Shown here: one piece after another, positions 1-4,239 of the stretch | Layout: each line of letters starts with the position of its first letter | Numbering within the stretch: position 1 is the stretch's first letter | From: CAYMLL01 sp964390645 | Lineage (GTDB): Bacteria; Planctomycetota; UBA8108 | Direction of reading: 5' to 3' | Length of the DNA: 5,286 nt | Assembly: GCA_964390645.1 (NCBI GenBank) | Contig: CAYMLL010000429.1 | Span: forward strand, 1-5,286 | Notes under the pieces: generated by a model | Told to the model about the DNA's origin: nothing | The model's database searches: none | What the model saw: the letters and a program-made list of their open reading frames with translations, nothing else | Made by a program: the position numbers and the translations under genes

Positions 1-1
1 G

Positions 2-259
2 GTGCGCTCGGAGCGCTGGCGCTATATCCGCAAGGCGGACGGCCGCGAGGAGCTCTACGACCACGAAGCGGACCCGAACGAGTGGACGAACATCGCGTCC
101 CGCAAGGAACACGACAAGGTCAAGGCCGAGCTGGCGGCCTGGCTGCCGAAGAAGAACGCCCCGGCGAAGAAGCGCGGCGCGCAGAGGAAGAAGCAGCAGC
201 AGAACAGGGGCAAGAAGCAGCACGAGCGCCAGAAGCAGAAGAAGCGGCAGAAGGCGTAG
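2..259 (+). CDS. Sulfatase, C-terminal fragment (5' end outside the window)
   Basis: Only the last 85 codons are present; the frame enters from upstream and stops at TAG 257-259. Residues 4-32 of the fragment (ERWRYIRKADGREELYDHEA, then DPNEWTN) match the conserved C-terminal block of S1-family formylglycine-dependent sulfatases (iduronate-2-sulfatase and arylsulfatase-like), where a strand and a W-T-N turn close the C-terminal subdomain. Such enzymes remove sulfate esters from sulfated polysaccharides and are usually exported to the periplasm or outside; planctomycetes encode very many of them. The catalytic C-x-P/S-x-R motif and any signal peptide lie upstream and cannot be checked, so substrate is unknown. 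After WLPKKNAP, where many relatives stop, residues 50-85 form a low-complexity tail with 17 Lys/Arg and 8 Gln in 36 residues and one acidic residue. The GTG at position 2 is simply the first in-frame codon here and is not proposed as the true start. Confidence 0.85.
   Translation: MRSERWRYIRKADGREELYDHEADPNEWTNIASRKEHDKVKAELAAWLPKKNAPAKKRGAQRKKQQQNRGKKQHERQKQKKRQKA
149..256 (+). repeat. Purine-rich low-complexity tract encoding a polybasic tail
   Basis: This stretch is built largely of aag, cag and gag triplets, with the 9-mer aagaagcag at 188-196 and again at 212-220 and related units up to the stop codon. It encodes the Lys/Arg/Gln-rich end of the sulfatase. The pattern suggests growth by triplet slippage. 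It is coding sequence, not a separate genetic element. Confidence 0.6.
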
Positions 260-287
260 GAGCTCCTCATCCGGGCCTGTGACGCGT

Positions 288-320
288 AGTTGAGCGGCCG
301 CTAAGCGGTCGGCTCCAACT
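288..320 (+). repeat. Small inverted repeat 3' of the sulfatase gene
   Basis: AGTTG at 288-292 pairs with CAACT at 316-320. With C315 bulged, AGC 293-295 then pairs with GCT 312-314, giving 8 base pairs. The enclosed part includes the 10-bp palindrome AGCGGCCGCT (293-302). This stem is compatible with the larger hairpin at 324-392 but excludes the long-range pairing of 305-316 with 363-374. There is no U-tract, so it is not a standard intrinsic terminator. Confidence 0.4.
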
Positions 321-374
321 CCGCGCGCATGGGCTGCCGTACGAGCGGTCTCGGGAGGCCTCGGAGCCGACTGC
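305..374 (+). repeat. Long-range inverted repeat (12 bp), alternative pairing
   Basis: Positions 305-316 (GCGGTCGGCTCC) pair with 363-374 (GGAGCCGACTGC) over 12 consecutive pairs including one G-U. The arms interleave with those of the hairpin at 324-392: the order is arm A, arm B, arm A', arm B'. The connecting segments (7 nt between the first arms, about 1 nt between the last two) look too short for both complete stems to coexist as a pseudoknot, so I read them as alternative folds. Function is unknown. Confidence 0.5.
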
Positions 375-392
375 CCGGCCAGCCCATGCGCG
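324..392 (+). repeat. Large inverted repeat / hairpin between sulfatase and glyS
   Basis: Positions 324-336 (CGCGCATGGGCTG) and 380-392 (CAGCCCATGCGCG) are perfect reverse complements over 13 bp. With C379 bulged, three further pairs form (337-339 with 376-378). The loop of about 36 nt contains the palindrome GAGGCCTC (355-362). The element lies downstream of the sulfatase stop and just upstream of the proposed glyS promoter, so it could end the sulfatase transcript, protect its 3' end, or bind a protein as DNA. No T-run follows, so a classical Rho-independent terminator is not supported. Confidence 0.55.
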
Positions 393-394
393 GG

Positions 395-422
395 TTGACT
401 TCCGCGAAACCTGCGAAATAAT
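395..422 (+). promoter_or_regulatory. Predicted sigma70-type promoter of the glyS operon
   Basis: A -35 box TTGACT (395-400, 5 of 6 to TTGACA) and a -10 box AATAAT (417-422, 5 of 6 to TATAAT) are separated by 16 bp. The -10 box lies in a short AT-rich island within otherwise GC-rich DNA. Transcription would begin near 429-430, giving a leader of about 38 nt before the ATG at 467. This fits the position of the first gene of the operon and argues against the GTG at 440 as a start, which would leave only about 10 nt of leader without a ribosome binding site. Confidence 0.6.
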
Positions 423-427
423 CGCAG
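411..427 (+). promoter_or_regulatory. 6-bp dyad surrounding the -10 box, possible operator
   Basis: CTGCGA (411-416) and TCGCAG (422-427) are perfect inverted repeats around the five bases AATAA. The dyad overlaps the predicted -10 box almost exactly, a position where a bound repressor would block RNA polymerase. The regulator is unknown, and a dyad this short could be coincidental. Confidence 0.35.
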
Positions 428-453
428 ATTCGCCAAATCGTGCTCTTCACTTC

Positions 454-460
454 GGACAGG
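454..460 (+). promoter_or_regulatory. Weak ribosome binding site of glyS
   Basis: GGACAGG ends 6 nt before the ATG at 467. Its match to the anti-Shine-Dalgarno sequence is modest, but the in-frame GTG at 440 has no purine-rich sequence before it, so this site decides the start in favour of 467. Confidence 0.5.
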
Positions 461-466
461 CCCGCC

Positions 467-2131
467 ATGAGCTCTTCCCAGCCGTCTCAGGACAACGACA
501 TCGACCTCATGAAGGAGGTCATCTCGCTCTCGAAGCAACGCGGCTTCGTATTCCAGTCGAGCGAGATCTACGGCGGCCTCAAGAGCTGCTACGACTACGG
601 CCCGCTCGGCGTCGAGCTCAAGCGCAACGTCATGAACGAGTGGTGGCGCGCGACCGTTCACGAGCGCGAGGACGTCGTCGGGCTCGACGCGTCGATCATC
701 ATGCACCCGAAGGTCTGGCAGGCCTCCGGTCACCTCGCAGGGTTCTCCGATCCGCTGGTCGACTGCCTGATCTCCAAGGAGCGCTTTCGTGGCGACAACG
801 CCCCGCGCCCGGCACCCGGCGATGCGCTGCCGCTCACGTGCTCCGACAAGGGGCAGGCGAAGGCCTACCAGAAGGCGATCCGGGAGCGCTACGATATCGA
901 CCTCGAGCGCAACGGCAAGACGATCCACGGCCTCAAGGCCATCGACGACACGACCTTCGGCTTTTTCCCGGACCGTGCCGAGGAGCCGAGCGCCACGTTC
1001 CCGTACCGCGGCTACGTCAGCCCGACGGTCGGCAGTCCCTTCCTCAGCGACGAGCGTCAGTTCAACCTGATGTTCCGCACCAGCCTCGGACCCGTCGATC
1101 CGATCCAGGAGATGGTCGAGGCGCTTCACGGCAAGGACCTGTCCAGGGAGGACACGCGCAAGATCGTCGAGGAGACCATCGGTGCGAGCGCCGTGTATCT
1201 GCGCCCCGAGACCGCCCAGGCGATGTTCGTGCAGTTCGCCAACATCCAGCAGTCGATGTCGGCGAAGATCCCCTTCGGCATCGCGCAGATGGGGAAGTCC
1301 TTCCGCAACGAGGTCACTGTCGAGCACTTCATCTTCCGGAGCTGCGAGTTCGAGCAGATGGAGCTCGAGTACTTCGTCGAGCCCGGCAAGCAGAAGGAGG
1401 CGCTCGAGTTCTGGAAGAACGAGCGCCTCGGCTGGTACCTGAAGTACGCCAACGACAAGTCGCGGTTCCGGCTGCGCCAGCACGAGGGCTCCGAGCTCGC
1501 GCACTACGCCGACGACTGCTGGGACATCGAATACGAGTACCCCTGGGGATGGGGAGAGCTCGAGGGTATCGCGAGCCGCACCGACTACGACCTCAAGAAG
1601 CACTCCGAGGCCTCTGGACAGCGCCTGACGTACTTCGATCCGGAGAAGGAGAATCCCGAGACCGGCAAGAAGGGCCTCCACTACACTCCGTACGTGGTCG
1701 AGCCCGCAGCCGGCGCCACGCGTGCGACGCTGATGTATCTCCTCGACGCTTTCGCGTACGAGAAGAGCCCGAAGCCCGACGCCAAGGGCAACATCAAGAT
1801 GCGCCGGGTCCTCAAGCTGCACCCGCGCCTGTCACCGTACAAGGTCGCGGTCCTGCCGCTCGTGAAGCGCGACGGAATGCCAGAGCTGGCCCGTGAGATC
1901 GTCAGCCAGTTCTTCTCCGAAGGCATCAACGCGAGGTACGATGAGCAGCATCAGATCGGGAAGCGCTACGCGCGGCACGACGAGGTCGGTACGCCGTACT
2001 GTCTGACGATCGACGGCGACTCGATCGCCGACGGAACCGTGACGATTCGCGATCGCGACACGACCGAGCAGGAGACGATCAAGATCGAGGAAGCCCTCGG
2101 CATCGTGCGACGACGCCTTTCCGAGTCCTGA
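467..2131 (+). CDS. glyS: Glycyl-tRNA synthetase, alpha2 (homodimeric) type
   Basis: This 554-residue class II synthetase activates glycine with ATP and attaches it to tRNA-Gly in the cytoplasm. Visible landmarks are YDYGPLGVELKRN (42-54), SGHLAGFSDPLVDC (87-100), RQFNLMF (197-203), YLRPETAQAMF (244-254), motif 2 FRNE (279-282) followed by R291-x-x-x-F295 and EQME (296-299), GIASRTDYDL (367-376), and the motif 3 region VEPAAGATR with Arg419. The C-terminal anticodon-binding domain starts near LHPRLSPYKVAVLPL (451-465) and includes IGKRYARHDEVGTPY (497-511). It is somewhat longer than the about 506 residues I recall for the Thermus enzyme; extra length lies at about 101-184 and 211-240. In the first insert the usual zinc-ribbon cysteines are mostly missing: C100 remains, S103 replaces the next, and SPTVG (185-189) stands where CPxCG is common. 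The start at 467 is chosen over GTG 440 because of the promoter and ribosome binding site. It is the first gene of the operon, with a 39-bp gap to scpA. The family assignment is very secure. Confidence 0.97.
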   Translation: MSSSQPSQDNDIDLMKEVISLSKQRGFVFQSSEIYGGLKSCYDYGPLGVELKRNVMNEWWRATVHEREDVVGLDASIIMHPKVWQASGHLAGFSDPLVDCLISKERFRGDNAPRPAPGDALPLTCSDKGQAKAYQKAIRERYDIDLERNGKTIHGLKAIDDTTFGFFPDRAEEPSATFPYRGYVSPTVGSPFLSDERQFNLMFRTSLGPVDPIQEMVEALHGKDLSREDTRKIVEETIGASAVYLRPETAQAMFVQFANIQQSMSAKIPFGIAQMGKSFRNEVTVEHFIFRSCEFEQMELEYFVEPGKQKEALEFWKNERLGWYLKYANDKSRFRLRQHEGSELAHYADDCWDIEYEYPWGWGELEGIASRTDYDLKKHSEASGQRLTYFDPEKENPETGKKGLHYTPYVVEPAAGATRATLMYLLDAFAYEKSPKPDAKGNIKMRRVLKLHPRLSPYKVAVLPLVKRDGMPELAREIVSQFFSEGINARYDEQHQIGKRYARHDEVGTPYCLTIDGDSIADGTVTIRDRDTTEQETIKIEEALGIVRRRLSES

Positions 2132-2155
2132 CGGCAGCCAAGAAGACGAGAAGCC

Positions 2156-2164
2156 AGAGGGAAG
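2156..2164 (+). promoter_or_regulatory. Ribosome binding site of scpA
   Basis: AGAGGGAAG lies in the 39-bp glyS-scpA gap and ends 6 nt before the ATG at 2171. No promoter or terminator is evident in this gap, which supports cotranscription with glyS. Confidence 0.6.
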
Positions 2165-2170
2165 CGAGCC

Positions 2171-3220
2171 ATGGTCAGCCTGCCGTCCGAGTTTCGAGCC
2201 AGGGTCGAGACCTACAGCGGTCCACTCGATCTGCTCCTCTACCTGATCAAGAAGGACGAGGTCGACATCTTCGACATCCCGATCGCGCCGATCATCAGAC
2301 AGTACTCGCTCTATCTCGAGGTGCTGCACGATCTCGACCCGAACGTCTGCAGCGAGTTCCTGGTCGTCGCGGCAACCCTGATGGAGATCAAGTCGAAGCT
2401 GCTCCTTCCCCGTGAGGAGCTCGAGGAGGAAGAAGAGCTCGAGGATCCGCGCATGGAGCTCGTGCGCCAGCTCCTCGAGTACAAGAAGTTCAAGGAGCGC
2501 GCCCTGCTCCTGGAGAGCCGGCTCGAAGTGTACCGCAGGCGTCACCGGCGCCCCTCCATGACCGTCCCGCCGGCTGAGGAGGATCTCGCCGAGCCGCTGC
2601 CCATCGGCAACATGGATATCTGGGATCTGCTGACGGCATTCCATCGCATCCAGATCACGCTCGGTCGACGTGGCCCGGTGCAGGTCATCGCGGAGCGCCG
2701 GCCCGTCAGCGACTTCATGGAGGAGATCCGCGAGACCCTGCTCTCGTGCGAGAACCGCTCGGCGAGCTTCGAGGACCTCTTCGTCGGAGCCCGCACGCGC
2801 GACGAGGCGATCGGCTACTTCCTCGCCATCCTCGAGCTCGCTAAGCAGTTCGAGCTCATCGTCACGCAGGACGAGTCCCGCAATGCGATCGTCGTCGAGC
2901 TGCGCGACGAGGACGAGACCCGGCGACTGCAGCAGCTCGAGGTGCAGGAAATCGACGACGGTCCCGAGCCGGCGGCCGGACAGCTGCTCCAGGGAGAAGG
3001 CCGGGAGGCCGCGCTCGAGGAGCTCCCCGTCGACCTTCTCGAGATCGAGCACGAGAACGACGACGACGCGCGCGCCATCGACGAGGAGTTCGGCGCCCTT
3101 CCCGAGATCGACCTGCCCTTCGCGAGAGGACGTCCTGCCGGCACGAACGGATCCGACGAAGACGGGTCCGACGAAAACCCGGTCGGCAGCGGGGAAATCG
3201 AGGAGAAGAACGACGCATGA
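2171..3220 (+). CDS. scpA: Segregation and condensation protein A (kleisin)
   Basis: ScpA is the kleisin subunit of the bacterial SMC-ScpA-ScpB condensin, which bridges the SMC heads and helps organise and segregate the chromosome. The N-terminal domain is classic: YSGPLDLLLYLIKKDEVDIF (15-34), PIAPIIRQY (37-45), and the helix SEFLVVAATLMEIKSKLLLP (61-80), which contacts the SMC neck. A Glu-rich linker follows (about 82-95). The C-terminal winged helix, which contacts an SMC head, is seen at about 200-247 (EDLFVGARTRDEAIGYFLAI onward, then IVVELRD). Family members usually have about 240-280 residues; this one has 349 because residues 248 onward form an Asp/Glu-rich, probably disordered extension with no lysine until K346. 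Near its end, GSDED-GSDEN (327-336) is a tandem duplication. The gene follows glyS by 39 bp and overlaps fmt by ATGA. scpB, its usual partner and often its neighbour, is not in the window. The family call is secure; the role of the tail is unknown. Confidence 0.95.
   Translation: MVSLPSEFRARVETYSGPLDLLLYLIKKDEVDIFDIPIAPIIRQYSLYLEVLHDLDPNVCSEFLVVAATLMEIKSKLLLPREELEEEEELEDPRMELVRQLLEYKKFKERALLLESRLEVYRRRHRRPSMTVPPAEEDLAEPLPIGNMDIWDLLTAFHRIQITLGRRGPVQVIAERRPVSDFMEEIRETLLSCENRSASFEDLFVGARTRDEAIGYFLAILELAKQFELIVTQDESRNAIVVELRDEDETRRLQQLEVQEIDDGPEPAAGQLLQGEGREAALEELPVDLLEIEHENDDDARAIDEEFGALPEIDLPFARGRPAGTNGSDEDGSDENPVGSGEIEEKNDA
3149..3178 (+). repeat. Tandem 15-bp duplication in the scpA tail
   Basis: GGATCCGACGAAGAC (3149-3163) is followed directly by GGGTCCGACGAAAAC (3164-3178), identical at 13 of 15 positions. 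The repeat is in frame and encodes GSDED then GSDEN. It looks like a small, recent slippage or duplication in a part of the protein under weak constraint. Confidence 0.7.
3200..3208 (+). promoter_or_regulatory. Ribosome binding site of fmt inside scpA
   Basis: GAGGAGAAG lies within the last codons of scpA and ends 8 nt before the fmt ATG at 3217. With the ATGA stop-start overlap (3217-3220), it suggests that ribosomes finishing scpA can restart on fmt. Confidence 0.65.
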
Positions 3221-4239
3221 AGGTCGTCTTCTTCGGCTCGGGCCCCTTCGCGACTGCGGCGCTCGAGACCCTCGTCGCCCGGGGTCAGCGCTACCCGCTG
3301 GTCCGCGTGTACACGCGCCCGGATCGTCCCGCCCGGCGCGGCCGCAAGATGCTGCCGACGCCGGTGAAGACACGCGCCGCGGAGCTCGACGTCGACTGCC
3401 GCTCGCCGGAGTCCGTCAACCACGCGCCGACCCTCGACGAGATCGGTGCGCTCGAGGCCGATCTCTTCGTCGTCGCTGACTACGGCGAGATTCTCCGCGG
3501 CCCCTTCCTCCAGACACCCGCGATCGGGGCGTTCAACCTTCACGGCTCGATCCTGCCGAAGTACCGGGGCGCGGCGCCGGTCGCTCACGCGATTCTCGCG
3601 GGCGAGAAGGAGTCCGGGGTGACGCTCTTTCGCGTCGAGCGTGAACTCGACAGCGGCCCGATCGTCGCCACCGCGACGACCGGGATCCGGCCACGAGAGA
3701 ACGCCGGTGAGCTCGAGGCGCGACTCGCTACGCTCTCCGCAGAGCTGCTCGACGCACAGCTGCCACTCCTCGCAGACGGCCGCTTCACCGAAACGCCGCA
3801 GGATCACGAACACGCGACGAAGGCCCCGAAGCTCACCAAGGAGGATGGGCTCATCGACTTTCGACGCAGTGCCGAGGAGGTCGACGCGCTGGTGCGAGCG
3901 ATGTCCCCCTGGCCCTCGGCTTACGCCTTTCTTGCACGAGGCGAGAAGACCCCGGAGCGTACGACGCTCCTGCGCATCGAGCCGGCCCGCGACGACGGGG
4001 AGGAGCGCGCCGCGGCGCCCGGAAGTCTGGTCGGCATCACCAGGACGGGGTTCCGCATCGCCTGCGGCACCGGCAGCGTGAGTGTGCTCGAGCTCCGCCG
4101 AGAAGGCAAAGCGACGATGGAGACGGCGGCTTACTTGCGAGGACGACAGCTGACCCCGGACGATCGCTTCCTGGGAAAGGGCGCCTCGCCACAAGGAGGA
4201 TTCGAGCGGCATGCGCAAGGGACCCGCAACCGTGACTGA
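3217..4239 (+). CDS. fmt: Methionyl-tRNA formyltransferase
   Basis: Fmt transfers a formyl group from 10-formyl-tetrahydrofolate to the amino group of Met on initiator tRNA, allowing bacterial initiation. The 340-residue protein opens with a Rossmann-type start MKVVFFGSGPFA. The loop YTRPDRPARRGRKMLPTPVK (32-51) matches the tRNA-acceptor-contacting loop of the family. The catalytic triad corresponding to E. coli Asn108, His110 and Asp146 is intact as N107, H109 (in FNLHGSILPKYRGAAPV, 106-122) and D145 (in ELDSGP). The folate-site segment S111-ILPKYRGAAP is also intact. ADYG (87-90) replaces the more common VAYG. The C-terminal OB-like domain is recognisable from KLTKEDGLIDF (205-215) and MSPWPSAY (229-236). 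The last roughly 25 residues look unconserved, and part of this stretch is coded by DNA that also holds the rsmB ribosome binding site and start. The start ATG overlaps the scpA stop. In many bacteria def precedes fmt; here scpA does. Family assignment is very secure. Confidence 0.97.
   Translation: MKVVFFGSGPFATAALETLVARGQRYPLVRVYTRPDRPARRGRKMLPTPVKTRAAELDVDCRSPESVNHAPTLDEIGALEADLFVVADYGEILRGPFLQTPAIGAFNLHGSILPKYRGAAPVAHAILAGEKESGVTLFRVERELDSGPIVATATTGIRPRENAGELEARLATLSAELLDAQLPLLADGRFTETPQDHEHATKAPKLTKEDGLIDFRRSAEEVDALVRAMSPWPSAYAFLARGEKTPERTTLLRIEPARDDGEERAAAPGSLVGITRTGFRIACGTGSVSVLELRREGKATMETAAYLRGRQLTPDDRFLGKGASPQGGFERHAQGTRNRD
4193..4200 (+). promoter_or_regulatory. Strong ribosome binding site of rsmB inside fmt
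   Basis: AAGGAGGA lies within the 3' end of fmt and ends 10 nt before the ATG at 4211. It is the best Shine-Dalgarno match in the operon, although the spacing is on the long side. It favours ATG 4211 over the in-frame GTG at 4232, which has only a weaker AAGGGA (4216-4221) upstream. Confidence 0.65.

Larger units (their letters stand above)
260..466. other. Intergenic region between sulfatase and glyS
   Basis: This 207-bp stretch is the only sizeable non-coding region in the window. I see no tRNA, no plausible small ORF with a ribosome binding site, and no U-tract terminator. It holds the inverted repeats at 288-392, a thrice-repeated AGCGG[C/T]C heptamer (293-299, 304-310, 344-350), the promoter at 395-422 and the short glyS leader. 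Confidence 0.7.

Noticed and set aside
286..392. tRNA or other known structured RNA in the intergenic region
   Set aside because: There is no T-loop (GGTTCGAATCC-like) sequence or cloverleaf, and nothing resembles SRP RNA, tmRNA or a T-box leader.
324..400. Rho-independent terminator for the sulfatase gene
   Set aside because: The hairpin is strong but has a loop of about 36 nt and no T-run after it, so it does not meet the standard criteria.
440..442. GTG as the glyS start, adding nine residues
   Set aside because: No ribosome binding site precedes it, and it would lie only about 10 nt after the predicted transcription start; ATG 467 has better support.
512..519. Perfect Shine-Dalgarno-like AAGGAGGT early in glyS
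   Set aside because: No start codon follows at a suitable distance; it encodes part of the MKEVISL segment and is probably coincidental.
640..1896. 418-codon plus-strand frame inside glyS
   Set aside because: It is Arg-rich with no domain and lies wholly within the conserved GlyRS frame.
1832..3373. Long open frame on the minus strand (513 codons) across glyS, scpA and fmt
   Set aside because: It runs opposite three genes with clear family motifs, has a low-complexity composition typical of antisense frames in GC-rich DNA, and shows no recognisable domain.
3838..3847. AAGGAGG directly followed by ATG inside fmt
   Set aside because: There is no spacer for initiation, and the sequence encodes the conserved KLTKEDG segment of Fmt.
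4232..4234. GTG as the rsmB start
   Set aside because: It is possible, but ATG 4211 follows a much stronger Shine-Dalgarno sequence; the NusB-like domain begins after both, so homology does not decide.
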